A stretch of 58,098 nucleotides of DNA from Magnetococcales bacterium (lineage in GTDB: Bacteria; Pseudomonadota; Magnetococcia; Magnetococcales; Magnetaquicoccaceae), in the NCBI GenBank assembly GCA_015231375.1, contig JADGBT010000026.1, positions 1 to 58,098 of the forward strand. The letters run 5' to 3'. The notes under the pieces were generated by a model. That model was not told where the DNA came from and did no database searches. It saw nothing but the letters and a program-made list of their open reading frames with translations. The translations under genes and the position numbers were made by a program. Below, piece after piece: positions 35,393 to 44,688 of the stretch (positions within the stretch are counted from its first letter, which is position 1; each line of letters opens with the position of its first letter).

Positions 35393-36761
35393 AGCGCAGC
35401 AACTCCAGAGAAGTGATCAGTTTGTTGCTCTGGGCCGCATGGCTCACGGAGGTGATCTTGCCGCGCCAGGAGCGGCCCATCAGGGCGTCGTGAACCTCCA
35501 CCAACTGCCCCGGCATCAAGCCAGGACGATGCAGACAGGTCAACGACACCTCCTGGAGTGCCTCGCCCGCATCGATTTCGGCCCGGCCACAGGAACGCTT
35601 GGCCTCGTCTGTGGTCAACAAAGGATTTGAAATGTCCGCGCCCCGAAACGCACCGTCGCCTCGCTGGCAGAAAATCTCGCCAGTGCCCAGATTCTCCCCG
35701 GTGGTGCCGGTCAAATGAACCTGCACCGGATATTCGCTCAACCCGGCAATAGTCGATGGCGAGGACAGGCCCCAGGAACGCGCCATGGAACGATACGTCA
35801 CCCTGGCGATGGCCACACCCGCGTTCGGGACAGAAACCGTGCGATTGTCCGACTCCAGGGTGATCGCGCCCAGGTCGTTGCCGAGCCAGATCACCGAGTC
35901 GATGGAGATGGCGGGTTTGTTCAATGTGGCAGTTGCCACCCTGTTGAACACCAGATCCTGCGTCACGGTGATCACCTGCCATCCACCCGGCAAGATCACA
36001 CCGGCGGAAACAAGCGGGTCTTCCAAGGCAACATCATCACCGGCATGCACCAACAGATGGGCCGTGTCGCCAGCAAAAAAGCTGGTGCGTCCATGGTTCA
36101 GGCCGTCAGGCCGCGAATCAACCTCAACGGACAAGAAGCCCGTTCCCGATGGCAGATAGCCCCGTACCAGGACTTTGTTGACCCTGGTACGCAGGATGTG
36201 CGACTCGCGGCAGGAGAGGTTGTCGGACTCGTCAGTCAGCACATAGTCCACGGAAGCCGTCGCCCATGATGGCACCGCCACCGGGAACCGATGCCGGACC
36301 CGCAGTGTCCCATCCGGCAGTGACTCCACCAATCCACCGGCGGCTGCGGCGATGGTACGGACGACATCCAGGGGTGATGCCTCGTGAACCGCCAGACGTC
36401 CGCCCGTGATCAACCAATTCACCAACTCCCACTGGATAGCCTCGCCAACGGCCTCTTCTGCGGCGTCCCTGGCCCACACGGGCGCGCCCCAAACCTGGTC
36501 CAATGGTGTGGCGCGAGGTGTGGTGAAACGCGCCGTGGGGCTGATCACCGAGACCGTAAGCCTCGGCATGCTGACGCCATCCCGTTCGATGGTCTTGTTG
36601 TCCACGATCAGTTTGAAGACCTCGCCGCCCAACTCCAGATCGATGGAGTCGTTGATCTGGATCCGCCCGAAGGAGGCCGGATTCGTCACCTCCAGACTGC
36701 CGCTCCAGGCGTAGTCCTGCTCGGCTTGCGAAATAGTGGCAGAAATCACGGATCCGATCAC
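35373..36761 (-). CDS. Phage tail hub / baseplate-type protein
   Basis: This 462-aa protein opens with an N-terminal domain of the tail-hub kind (ISATISQAEQDYAWSGSLEV ... DSIDLELGGEVFKLIVDNKTIERDG) and ends with a section (GLMPGQLVEVHDALMGRSWRGKITSVSH) resembling gp27/gpD-like hub proteins. These sit at the tail tip and connect tube to fibres. It overlaps the 150-aa gene upstream by ATGA. The homology is judged from pattern only and could instead be a minor tail protein of siphovirus type. Confidence 0.6.
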   Translation of the reverse strand: MIGSVISATISQAEQDYAWSGSLEVTNPASFGRIQINDSIDLELGGEVFKLIVDNKTIERDGVSMPRLTVSVISPTARFTTPRATPLDQVWGAPVWARDAAEEAVGEAIQWELVNWLITGGRLAVHEASPLDVVRTIAAAAGGLVESLPDGTLRVRHRFPVAVPSWATASVDYVLTDESDNLSCRESHILRTRVNKVLVRGYLPSGTGFLSVEVDSRPDGLNHGRTSFFAGDTAHLLVHAGDDVALEDPLVSAGVILPGGWQVITVTQDLVFNRVATATLNKPAISIDSVIWLGNDLGAITLESDNRTVSVPNAGVAIARVTYRSMARSWGLSSPSTIAGLSEYPVQVHLTGTTGENLGTGEIFCQRGDGAFRGADISNPLLTTDEAKRSCGRAEIDAGEALQEVSLTCLHRPGLMPGQLVEVHDALMGRSWRGKITSVSHAAQSNKLITSLELLRYVESSL

Positions 36762-37210
36762 ACCAACTCTCCCCGATGAAACGCCCGAACCGCAGAGCCA
36801 GAAAGCCGGATCGCCCGGTCATCGGAGAGGTTCCAGATCTGGGTAAAGGACGATGAAACCGGATCTCTGGCCAGCAGGTCGTATCTCTCCGTACAATTGG
36901 ACGCCACAGTCACGGTCGATGTCCACGGCTGCACATGCTGGCCGCCCACCTTGGCCATGAGGGTCCAGGAGGCATCCAACCGGCTATCAACGGTGAACGT
37001 GAGCGGCTGTTCAAACCACGAGGCAATCGGGCTGTTCCTGTACTGCTGGTCCATGCACCGTTTGGCGTACAGAGTGCCATATGCCGACTCCAACCATGAT
37101 GCGTTGACCCTTGCTGGTCCATACGGGGATTCGAGGGTTGATGAAACCCGCGCGCCACCAGCTTGACCTCCAGTTGGCGCGCCACCTACCGGGCCGGATG
37201 CGATGAGCAT
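36758..37210 (-). CDS. Hypothetical phage tail protein (150 aa)
   Basis: The N-terminus is glycine-rich (GPVGGAPTGGQAGGARV) and the C-terminal half may be a beta-sandwich (PLTFTVDSRLDASWTLMAKV). I do not recognise the family. It overlaps the hub gene by ATGA and starts 3 bases after the preceding fibre gene's stop, so it is co-transcribed and probably part of the tail tip. Confidence 0.6.
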   Translation of the reverse strand: MLIASGPVGGAPTGGQAGGARVSSTLESPYGPARVNASWLESAYGTLYAKRCMDQQYRNSPIASWFEQPLTFTVDSRLDASWTLMAKVGGQHVQPWTSTVTVASNCTERYDLLARDPVSSSFTQIWNLSDDRAIRLSGSAVRAFHRGELV

Positions 37211-37213
37211 GGC

Positions 37214-37840
37214 CTATGCCGACAAACGGACGGAGAGATTCTTGCCGGGCGTGGTGGCTCCGACCTGGGTGACATCAAGCGTGAGCCAATCCTCGGCGGC
37301 CATGGCGAAGGTGATTGGAGTCGGTGCCATTCTGAACGCCCCATCGGCGATTGATCCGCTCAACGCGAAGACGCCATTTTTCTTGATGGTGAATGCGATG
37401 CTGCTGCCTGTGCCAGCCGTTCCAACCCAGGCATCCATGGAGGCGAAACGGATGGGTTGCTGGGCGTACCAGCGCGCATTGCCCTCGATCACCGACAGAG
37501 TTCCATTGGTGGCGACGATCACGCCCCGGTTGGTGCTTCTTTGGATGGCCGACGACGCGGCAACGCAGAACACCTTGACCGACCTTGTTGGCCAGTTCAC
37601 GGCGACCCCGTTGTTGGACGAGGAGAGAATGACATCCCGTGAGATCGTTCCATTGGCGGCGTTGAATGTGCCTTCCCCAACCTCCCATTGGGTGCTTGAC
37701 TCGGCGCAGTATTGCAGCCTGGCCCCGTTGGCAAAGGCCGTTGCAAACCCCTGAAACCCAACGGCGGCCCCGGCCAGGGTATAGACGCTTGAGCCATTGA
37801 CGGTGGCGTTTTCTTTGACGCGATCCGCGAAAGTGAGCAT
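37214..37840 (-). CDS. Putative tail fibre / receptor-contact protein (208 aa)
   Basis: It begins MLTFADRVKENATVNGSSVY, followed by TLAGAAVGFQGFATAFANGA, then a segment (EVGEGTFNAANGTISRDVIL...NGVAVNWPTRSVKVFC) that is common in the tails of phage fibre or virion proteins. The C-terminal half (~105-208) is beta-rich (NGTLSVIEGNARWYAQQPIR, ... GSSIAFTIKKNGVFALSGS), suggesting a trimeric tip. ATG 37840 is chosen; upstream frame is noise. It is tightly spaced with the neighbouring 100-aa gene. Confidence 0.65.
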   Translation of the reverse strand: MLTFADRVKENATVNGSSVYTLAGAAVGFQGFATAFANGARLQYCAESSTQWEVGEGTFNAANGTISRDVILSSSNNGVAVNWPTRSVKVFCVAASSAIQRSTNRGVIVATNGTLSVIEGNARWYAQQPIRFASMDAWVGTAGTGSSIAFTIKKNGVFALSGSIADGAFRMAPTPITFAMAAEDWLTLDVTQVGATTPGKNLSVRLSA

Positions 37841-37841
37841 T

Positions 37842-38144
37842 TCAGCCGCTCCAAACCTGTGAGATTTGTTCCCCTTCTGGGGTGATGGTCGTCTGGCCAC
37901 CGACAATGATCCCGGAAGAGATGATCGATCTGTCGGCCTTTTCCAAAACAGCCTGCGGCACCCCAAGCCCCTGATGCTGATTGGAACCGACCGCGACAGA
38001 CGTCTGCATGACGCCCACACCCTGGCGTTGATCGATGACGATGAATACGGTTTGGGCAGGCGTGCCAGAGCCAAGGCGCGCTCTGACACCATTGAAACCC
38101 CCGAAGCGCACGGGTGGCACATAGACCTGGGAGGCGATGGCCAT
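37842..38144 (-). CDS. Small phage protein of unknown function (100 aa)
   Basis: Starts MAIASQVYVPPVRFGGFNGV and ends GQTTITPEGEQISQVWSG. Rich in Gly, Val, Gln and Thr with probable beta structure. It is not recognised. One base separates its stop from the 208-aa gene and five bases separate it from the third fibre paralogue upstream, so it belongs to the same transcript. Confidence 0.6.
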   Translation of the reverse strand: MAIASQVYVPPVRFGGFNGVRARLGSGTPAQTVFIVIDQRQGVGVMQTSVAVGSNQHQGLGVPQAVLEKADRSIISSGIIVGGQTTITPEGEQISQVWSG

Positions 38145-38149
38145 GGGCG

Positions 38150-39082
38150 TCAGACCTTGCGCACGGCGAACATTTTGAGCGCGGTGTTCGACTGCAAGGT
38201 GATGTAGTCCACGCCGCCTTTCTTGATGATGTCGAGATTGGCGGCCACCCCTGCCGGGATCGCCCAGATGTCGCATGCCGCCGACATCTCCCCATACGGA
38301 CCCGGCATGTTGGTGGTGCTGATCCATGTGATGGGGAACATCGGGATTTGCGAGCCGCCCAGTTCATCGGGAATCTTCTGATCCACCGTGGCCAAGGCGG
38401 TGAACATGGCACTGATAGAACCCATGGGACCGGCCTGCCCGGTGAAAGAGGCATTGGTGCCGGTGAGCGTGGTCTGGGAGCGGGTCATCATTCGGGGGGA
38501 CCACGCGCCAAGGCCGGTTGACGCCAGATCGCCAAAACTGCAAAAATAGAACGGCGGCCAGCCTGCGGCGACCGTATCCCAGGCTCCGGCGCGGGTTCGC
38601 TCGAAACACCCGGATGGCCCCGCGTTGGTGCTGCTGCCCCAAAGTCCGCTGTAGAGACTCGCCAGCAACATGAACCGGGCGGTCGAGAAAATATAGATGA
38701 TCCCCGCGACCGTCGTGGACACCCTCTGCTGGTAGCCGACTACATCGGAGTTGAAGGCCAGGTTGGTGCCGACGTGGGTGGTCGCGTTCCAGGTCTCGTA
38801 GACCTTGGTGATGACGTACCCTGCGGTATTGGTATCGATCACGACGTATTTGAAAGTCGTGGCATCGTCTGCCAAGGGTGCCTTGAGGCATTTGGCATTG
38901 GTTCCGGCTGCGGCGTCATGCAGCGTCCACCCGGCTGCCATGATGGACTCGATGGTGGTGAAGGGCTTGTTGCAACTGGCGGAGAGGTTGTTGACGTTGG
39001 TCTCGCCGGTCAGAATGGCGACGAGATCGGAGAGGATGTTGGCCGCCGTCGCCCCGGCCACATAGGTGTACTTTGAATTCAT
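38150..39082 (-). CDS. Tail fibre-like paralogue 1 of 3
   Basis: This 310-aa protein shares a full-length architecture with the next two genes: SKYTYVAGATAANILSDLVA, then ILTGETNVNNLSASCNK, AGWTLHDAAAGTNAK, a conserved SGCFERTR and a C-terminal PYGEMSAACDIWAIP. Homologous blocks are colinear and same-strand. I cannot name the family; position among tail genes suggests host-contact fibres. ATG 39082 gives the shared N-terminus. Confidence 0.7.
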   Translation of the reverse strand: MNSKYTYVAGATAANILSDLVAILTGETNVNNLSASCNKPFTTIESIMAAGWTLHDAAAGTNAKCLKAPLADDATTFKYVVIDTNTAGYVITKVYETWNATTHVGTNLAFNSDVVGYQQRVSTTVAGIIYIFSTARFMLLASLYSGLWGSSTNAGPSGCFERTRAGAWDTVAAGWPPFYFCSFGDLASTGLGAWSPRMMTRSQTTLTGTNASFTGQAGPMGSISAMFTALATVDQKIPDELGGSQIPMFPITWISTTNMPGPYGEMSAACDIWAIPAGVAANLDIIKKGGVDYITLQSNTALKMFAVRKV

Positions 39083-39086
39083 GGCA

Positions 39087-40049
39087 TTATCCTTTTCGGA
39101 TCGCAAAGATTCTGGATGAGGTGGATGCCTGGAGGCAGATGAAATCGAGGCCGCCCTTTTGCAGCACATCGAGATTGGCGGCGATCCCCTGAGGCAAGGC
39201 CCATATCTCACACACAGAGGAGATCTCCCCGTAGGGTTCAGGCATGGTCGCGTAGTTCAAGAATGAGATCGGGAAGAATGGTGTGACGTACCCGCCGCTC
39301 TCATCGGGCACCCGTTGGTCGATGCCGTTCAGTTGGGCAAACATTTTGAAGACGGACAATTGAGAGTTGGAACCATCCGAGCCGAACGGTCCGGTAAAGC
39401 CGTATAATGGCGCGGACAATCCGGAAAGAGTGGCCTGAACCCGATCCATGTACCGGGGGGCATAAGCGGAAAGCCCATTGCTGGTGGCGGCCAGATCGCC
39501 CAAATTGCAAAACAGGAACGGGGGCCACCCTGCGGAGACCGTATCCCAGGCGCACTGGCGAGTCCGTTCGAAACACCCGGATGGCCCGGCATTGGTGCCG
39601 CTGCCCCACTGGCCATTGGCCATCCCGGCCAGCATCAGAAACCGGGCACTGGAGAACATGTGGATCGTCCCAGCGGTATTGGTCGACACGCGCTGATTGC
39701 TGTTGGCGACGTCCGAGGTGTAGCAGAGGTTCGTCCCGGCATGGGTTGTGGCGTTGTAATCCTCGAAGACCTTCGTGATGATTGATCCTGCCGTGTTGGT
39801 GTTGACCTCGACGAACTTGAACCGGGTGGCGTCATCCGCCAGGGGTGCCTTGATCACCTTGGCGTTCGCTCCGGCGGCCCCGTCGTGCAGCGTCCATCCG
39901 GCAGGAATCAGGGACTCGATGCTGGTCAGGCCCTTGTTGCAACTGCTGGACAGGTTGGCGACATTGGTCTCGCCGGTCAGGATCGCCACCAGGTCATCGA
40001 GGATGTTGGCCGCTGTCGCCCCGGCCAGATATTTGTAATCAGCTCGCAT
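39087..40049 (-). CDS. Tail fibre-like paralogue 2 of 3
   Basis: 320 aa. Begins MRADYKYLAGATAANILDDL and keeps ILTGETNVANLSSSCNKG, AGWTLHDGAAGANAK, SGCFERTR and PYGEISSVCEIWALPQG. The central third (QATLSGLSAPLYGFTGPFGS region) is the most different from paralogues 1 and 3. It lies 4 bases upstream of paralogue 1, in tandem and in the same orientation. Confidence 0.7.
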   Translation of the reverse strand: MRADYKYLAGATAANILDDLVAILTGETNVANLSSSCNKGLTSIESLIPAGWTLHDGAAGANAKVIKAPLADDATRFKFVEVNTNTAGSIITKVFEDYNATTHAGTNLCYTSDVANSNQRVSTNTAGTIHMFSSARFLMLAGMANGQWGSGTNAGPSGCFERTRQCAWDTVSAGWPPFLFCNLGDLAATSNGLSAYAPRYMDRVQATLSGLSAPLYGFTGPFGSDGSNSQLSVFKMFAQLNGIDQRVPDESGGYVTPFFPISFLNYATMPEPYGEISSVCEIWALPQGIAANLDVLQKGGLDFICLQASTSSRIFAIRKG

Positions 40050-40052
40050 TGT

Positions 40053-41015
40053 CTACTCCCGTCGCGCAACGAAGATCTTGGTTGAGTTCATCACCGTGAG
40101 GCAGAAATAATCGACGCCATTTTTCTGGATCGTTTCTCCCTGGTTCGCCACTCCCTGCGGTATCGCCCAGACATCGCACAGGGAAGAGATTTCTCCATAG
40201 GGCGCGGGCATATAGGTGTTGTTTACCAGGGTCAACGGGAAAAACGGCACCGTGAACCCGGACCCGGCATCCGGTGTTTTCTGGTCTGCGCCGTTCAGCC
40301 ATTGGAACAGCCAGTACGGCGTGCCGAGCGTCCCGGCGTAGACGTACAGGCTGGCGGTGGAGCCGGTGTATGCAACGCGATTCTTGTCGATCAGGCTGGT
40401 GGCATAGGCGGCGGTACCGGTGGTGCTGGCCGAGATATCGCCCAGATTGATGAACACGAAGGTTGGATAGCCTGCGGCGACCGTGTCCCATGGGCAGAAC
40501 CGGGTCCGTTCAAAACAGCCGCACGGCCCGTTGTTGATCGGGCTGCCCCAGTTGCCGTTGACGTTGGTGCAGAGCATCAGGTATCTGGCAGTGGCAAAAA
40601 GGTAGACCGTACCGGAGACGAGCAGTTTTCCGGCGGAGGTTTGCGACATCCGTTGGCTGGAGTTGCTGACATCGGAGCCATACGCCTTGTTGGTCCCGGC
40701 ATGATTCACCGCATCCCATGCCTCCCAGACGTTGGTCTGCAAGGCACCGGAGCCGCCGTTGTCGGCGATGATGCCGACGTACTTGAACCGGGTGGCGTCA
40801 TCCGCCAGTGGAGCCTTGATCACCTTGGTCACGGTTCCGGCGGAGACGTCGTGCAGGGTCCATCCGGCTGGGATGGTGGCCGTGATGGAGGTCGCGCCCT
40901 TGTTGCAGGTGGCGGAGAGGTTGTTGACGTTGGTCTCCCCGGTCAGGATGGCAATGAGATCGTCCAGGACATTTTGCTGGGTTCCATTGGCAGAATAGTT
41001 ATAGGTTGCGAACAT
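40053..41015 (-). CDS. Tail fibre-like paralogue 3 of 3
   Basis: 320 aa. Starts MFATYNYSANGTQQNVLDDL and keeps ILTGETNVNNLSATCNKGAT, AGWTLHDVSAGTVTK, CGCFERTR and PYGEISSLCDVWAIPQG. ATG 41015 is preferred over GTG 41018 because GGGGAG lies at ideal spacing. It is the most diverged at the N-terminus and in the middle. The three-gene array probably arose by tandem duplication. Confidence 0.7.
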   Translation of the reverse strand: MFATYNYSANGTQQNVLDDLIAILTGETNVNNLSATCNKGATSITATIPAGWTLHDVSAGTVTKVIKAPLADDATRFKYVGIIADNGGSGALQTNVWEAWDAVNHAGTNKAYGSDVSNSSQRMSQTSAGKLLVSGTVYLFATARYLMLCTNVNGNWGSPINNGPCGCFERTRFCPWDTVAAGYPTFVFINLGDISASTTGTAAYATSLIDKNRVAYTGSTASLYVYAGTLGTPYWLFQWLNGADQKTPDAGSGFTVPFFPLTLVNNTYMPAPYGEISSLCDVWAIPQGVANQGETIQKNGVDYFCLTVMNSTKIFVARRE

Positions 41016-41030
41016 CACATCTCCCCGGTG

Positions 41031-41921
41031 TCACGATGGGTAAGTGCCAAGCACCTCGATCGTGCTTTTTTTGAGAATCTGGGCGTTATAGAGATTGGTG
41101 TATCCCCAGCCCTTGCGCGTTTTTTTCGCCTTCACGAAGGGCAGACTTCCAGTCAGGGGGAACGACGACACCGGCACCGGAATGCGCCAACCGTAGACGG
41201 TGACGATCCCGTCCTCGATCACGCAGGAGTGCAGAATCCTCACGACCAGTCCGCCACAATCCGGGTTGAAATCGAAGTTGCCAAGCGAGAAAGTCACCTC
41301 CTGGCCGATCAGAACGCCCCGGTCCCGGAACCGTTTGCGCGCGGACGGGCAATCTTCCAGGGTGAACAGTTGGTTGGTGTCGATGGTTTCGATGATCCCG
41401 TAGTTGTTCTGCCCGTCCGTCATCGCCGGGCCTTCGGTGATGGCGGGCAGGACGTGCAAACGATTCAAAGGGCGAATGCCAAGGTTCCTGATGGCCGGTT
41501 CCGCCGCGAATCCATAGATGGACCACAGGTACACCCAGGGATACAGCCCGGACCGTTCCATGAGGTTCCAACTGTCCGACCACCAGCCACGCTCACCCTG
41601 CCACACATCCCAATTCCAGACCTGCGCTGGCCAATCGTCCAGATAGGGAGGTTGCCAGGGAACCATCAAATTGCCGCTGCTGGATGCGGTCAGCGTGGCC
41701 ACAGGATGGTTGTATGGATCACCTCCCAGAGTGCCGTTCAGCGCGGCCACGGCATACAGGGTGCCCAGATGCCAATAACCGGAGGTGGCTTCCGCATGCC
41801 AGTTCAGCACCCGCCTGGTGAGATAACTCACGCAGAAAAGCGGGATCAACGCATCCTCCTGCGCCAGTCGCGCGCCAACGATCTGTTGGAATGGTCCGGC
41901 CTTCATCAATGGCAGGGTCAT
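41031..41921 (-). CDS. Hypothetical tail protein (296 aa)
   Basis: It is rich in Trp (for example VPWQPPYLDDWPAQVWNWDV, then WQGERGWWSDSWNLMERSG), which is unusual and fits a sugar- or surface-contact domain. I do not recognise it. It overlaps the 359-aa gene by ATGA and precedes the fibre paralogues by 15 bases, so it is part of the tail operon. Confidence 0.65.
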   Translation of the reverse strand: MTLPLMKAGPFQQIVGARLAQEDALIPLFCVSYLTRRVLNWHAEATSGYWHLGTLYAVAALNGTLGGDPYNHPVATLTASSSGNLMVPWQPPYLDDWPAQVWNWDVWQGERGWWSDSWNLMERSGLYPWVYLWSIYGFAAEPAIRNLGIRPLNRLHVLPAITEGPAMTDGQNNYGIIETIDTNQLFTLEDCPSARKRFRDRGVLIGQEVTFSLGNFDFNPDCGGLVVRILHSCVIEDGIVTVYGWRIPVPVSSFPLTGSLPFVKAKKTRKGWGYTNLYNAQILKKSTIEVLGTYPS

Positions 41922-42997
41922 TTGTCGAGCATCCGCAATTTCATGATGCGTTTGGTCTCCTCGTCCTGGGCCTCGAAGTAGGTGATCTTTTCCACCTCCA
42001 CGTAAACGTCCGGGTCCGCATCATCCAGATAGATTTTTTCCGTGGCGGTTTTCCTGGTGCCTTCGATTTCGAACAAGCTGTCGGTCTCGTCTTTCAGGCC
42101 GGGCAGACCGGTGATTTTCATGCCTGGGCACCCCTTCGGCCAGAATTCCCTTTTGAAGGAGGCGACGGCGGCGGCGTTGTCGGACAGAACGAGCAACTGC
42201 ACCGGAGGAATCTGCGCGGTGGTGATGTCGCCCCTGGCCCAGGCCGTCTGCATGGCCTCGAACACACCGGGAGGCGCGACACTTTCTCCAGTGTCGTAGG
42301 TGACGTTGACCATGGCGTACCCTGGGCTGTACTCGACGATGATACCCCCGAAAGCCTCCTCTTGCGTGTGGAACTCGCCATGATCCCTGTCGTAGACAGG
42401 AGCGGGAATCGTGTTGCCATCCCGGTTGCGGAATATGCTTTTGTGAATGACGGTTGCATTCGGGCTGTCATAGTTGTACCGAAGGCTTTTCCGGATCTCG
42501 CCTGACCAGGAAATGGCCTCCCTGATCTGATCGCCCCGGTTTCCTTTCACCTCGGCAACGCCTGATTTGATCTGTTCAGTTGCCGTTTCAAGCGTTCCTT
42601 GCCAATTGATCGGTCTGGCAACTCCGAAAGAGGCATTGCTCGCACTGGCTGTCGGATTGGCGACCGAGGGTTTCCACACCGGCTTTTTCGATGAGAAGAC
42701 GCTTCCGCCGCCGCCATCAACAAACACCTTGATGGATGCCGCATTGGCAGACGAGCAATAAACCTTGATGCGCTTTCTTCCGGGGGCCACCATGTTCAAT
42801 ATCGGAGGAATGCCCTCTTTGGCACCCTGCCAGACCGCCACTTCCCAGGAAATGACCTTAACGATGAGGTCAGGCGAAAACTCCACCTGGACCGGAGAGT
42901 CGCCAACCAGACCAGTTTCGTCCACCACCACATCAAAGGTCGTAGATTTGTCGAACGATCCAAAGTTGACCTGAAGGTCTGCGGAAATTTCGGCCAC
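41918..42997 (-). CDS. Hypothetical tail protein (359 aa)
   Basis: Beta-rich N-terminus (ISADLQVNFGSFDKSTTFDVV) and an acidic C-terminus (DETKRIMKLRML). Starts at GTG 42997, supported by GGGGAGAG upstream and by abutting the stop of the preceding gene; an ATG start would lose the conserved-looking N-terminus. Unknown family, co-transcribed with 350-aa and 296-aa neighbours. Confidence 0.65.
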   Translation of the reverse strand: MAEISADLQVNFGSFDKSTTFDVVVDETGLVGDSPVQVEFSPDLIVKVISWEVAVWQGAKEGIPPILNMVAPGRKRIKVYCSSANAASIKVFVDGGGGSVFSSKKPVWKPSVANPTASASNASFGVARPINWQGTLETATEQIKSGVAEVKGNRGDQIREAISWSGEIRKSLRYNYDSPNATVIHKSIFRNRDGNTIPAPVYDRDHGEFHTQEEAFGGIIVEYSPGYAMVNVTYDTGESVAPPGVFEAMQTAWARGDITTAQIPPVQLLVLSDNAAAVASFKREFWPKGCPGMKITGLPGLKDETDSLFEIEGTRKTATEKIYLDDADPDVYVEVEKITYFEAQDEETKRIMKLRMLDK

Positions 42998-44050
42998 CTA
43001 TTCGCTCTCCCCGGAAATCCCGATGATCACCTTGTTGCCCGACAACGAGGGGGTATTCGGCGGAATGATGCGCTTCTCCCAAATGGGGTATGCCGCCGGG
43101 TGGGTCTTGAACCGGAGGACATCCCCGTTGGCCCACGTTCCGGAGAACAAGGCCGATGCGAGCGTGAAATAGGGTGCGAAGTATGCATCGTTGTTGGGCG
43201 CGAAATCGGCGTTGATGGTGCCGCCACCCACAGATCCCGCCGTGTCACCGACGCAGGAGAAGGTCGTGGCACTGGAGAACGTGATCGTCCATGTCTGCTC
43301 ACACCCGGCAATGGAGTTCACCATGCGCAAATCGGTCAGCAGGGTGGGAATGGAACCGCTGCCGTTCCAGCCACCATACTTCCCGGCTGCGGAAAGAATC
43401 TGCCAATCGCTCGTGTTGCCCCAAATATCCCCGGCCTCGATCACCGACGACACCCTGGTGTTGGCGGCGGAGTAGACATTCTCGATGACCGCGTCCAGGC
43501 GCAACACGATGGTCGCGGTCGAGCCATTCCAGACGATGGGGGTGGTGCCGATCCGCAGGAACTCCTCCGTTCCCGCCAGGTCGTCCACCGAGGTCTTGTT
43601 GGTGATGCGGATCAGGCCAGAGGTGCGAAAGATCAGATCCGCGCCGTTTTCCGTGTTCAGCACCAGCGTCGCTCCCCCCGCGCCCTGCTGGTCCGGGATG
43701 TCGGCATCCAGGGTGGCGGCTCCGCTATACTGGTGAGAGACGCCAGAGACGTCCGCTTGCGTGTCCGTCTGGGTGCCGGAGAAAAGCAAAACCCGGTCGC
43801 CACCAGGAGTCAGGGTGTCCACGAAAATCCGTGCGTCCACCATTTTCAGGTTGTCCGCATTGGCGATCTTGATGAACACTTTTCTGTATTTCGTGGAACC
43901 GTTCTTGCGCTCGCTGGCCGGGACGTCGGGCCAGACGTTGTTCTTGACTCCAGGGGCGGACTCGACATCCGACATGCGGCCACCGTTGCCATCGGAGTCG
44001 CTGACGATCTGGGCTTTCATGTACTTGATGTCGCTGTTTGCAATGCTCAT
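42998..44050 (-). CDS. Hypothetical phage tail protein (350 aa)
   Basis: Begins MSIANSDIKYMKAQIVSDSD with a charged/beta-rich N-terminal domain (YRKVFIKIANADNLKMVDAR, IFVDTLTPGGDRVLLFSG). Proteins with this start occur in tail modules of Mu-like and other phages, so I call it structural, not host. The stop TAG abuts the next gene's GTG start. Confidence 0.65.
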   Translation of the reverse strand: MSIANSDIKYMKAQIVSDSDGNGGRMSDVESAPGVKNNVWPDVPASERKNGSTKYRKVFIKIANADNLKMVDARIFVDTLTPGGDRVLLFSGTQTDTQADVSGVSHQYSGAATLDADIPDQQGAGGATLVLNTENGADLIFRTSGLIRITNKTSVDDLAGTEEFLRIGTTPIVWNGSTATIVLRLDAVIENVYSAANTRVSSVIEAGDIWGNTSDWQILSAAGKYGGWNGSGSIPTLLTDLRMVNSIAGCEQTWTITFSSATTFSCVGDTAGSVGGGTINADFAPNNDAYFAPYFTLASALFSGTWANGDVLRFKTHPAAYPIWEKRIIPPNTPSLSGNKVIIGISGESE

Positions 44051-44053
44051 GTC

Positions 44054-44239
44054 TCACCTGTTTCGTTCTTGGAATCTTGATTTTCGCTCTGGATTGACGG
44101 CATCATTTTTTTGTGGGATTCCCGTCAGGTCGAGTCCCACAACGTGGACCCGGACACGAACACTGCGCGGGGGGTCTCGGAGACGCCACTCGATGAGGTG
44201 GATCAAGAGGAAGACAGAAACGGCGGCGATCCCGTCCAT
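44054..44239 (-). CDS. Possible small membrane protein (61 aa)
   Basis: MDGIAAVSVFLLIHLIEWRL looks like one membrane-spanning helix followed by a basic tail. It fills an otherwise empty 272-base gap and ends just before the 350-aa gene. There is no clear ribosome-binding site, and a membrane helix is atypical for a virion gene (holin-like role is conceivable but unsupported). May be spurious. Confidence 0.35.
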   Translation of the reverse strand: MDGIAAVSVFLLIHLIEWRLRDPPRSVRVRVHVVGLDLTGIPQKNDAVNPERKSRFQERNR

Positions 44240-44322
44240 GCCTGTCACAAGAGGTTGGTGCGTCGGATTCCTTGGCAACGAATCGAGTCCGACGCACTCC
44301 TCATTGGCATCCCGCCTGGCTT

Positions 44323-44688
44323 TCAGACCTCCATGAGTTTGATCAGCCCGTTGAAGAATCTGGCGTGCGGGAAAATCGGCGTGAATGACGTGGCTGGCTG
44401 GTCCTGGTGGCGGAACATCACCTGGAAGGCATCGTCATCCAGAATCAGATCGAACACGCCTCCCGGTTGCATGGCCATGGCGTGGATCGCCTCCACCTGG
44501 GCGAAGGTGAGCCACGTCACGTCACCTTCGGCTTCCAGGTCAATGGGGCGGCCACCAACCAGCGCGCTGCCCCACACCACGTTCTGCCCGCCCAGGGTGC
44601 GCGCCGTCTCCTGGGCGACGGGTGCCCATTCGTAGCGGTTTTTCCATTGCAGGGAGTCGGGCAGAATCAGGTCGCCAAGTTTGATCAA
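44323..44688 (-). CDS. Tail protein following the tape measure (121 aa)
   Basis: Starts MIKLGDLILPDSLQWKNRYE and contains LTFAQVEAIHAMAMQPGGVF. Proteins of this type commonly follow the tape-measure gene (minor tail or tail-tip protein). Overlaps the tape-measure stop by ATGA. Function not assigned beyond position. Confidence 0.65.
   Translation of the reverse strand: MIKLGDLILPDSLQWKNRYEWAPVAQETARTLGGQNVVWGSALVGGRPIDLEAEGDVTWLTFAQVEAIHAMAMQPGGVFDLILDDDAFQVMFRHQDQPATSFTPIFPHARFFNGLIKLMEV

Noticed and set aside
38150-41015. Diversity-generating retroelement targeting the fibre-like genes.
   Set aside because: No reverse transcriptase gene or template repeat is visible in the window; the variation is ordinary paralogue divergence.
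40302-41981. 559-codon plus-strand frame opposite the fibre paralogues.
   Set aside because: Antisense to three homologous minus-strand genes whose similarity proves their frame; composition is shadow-like.
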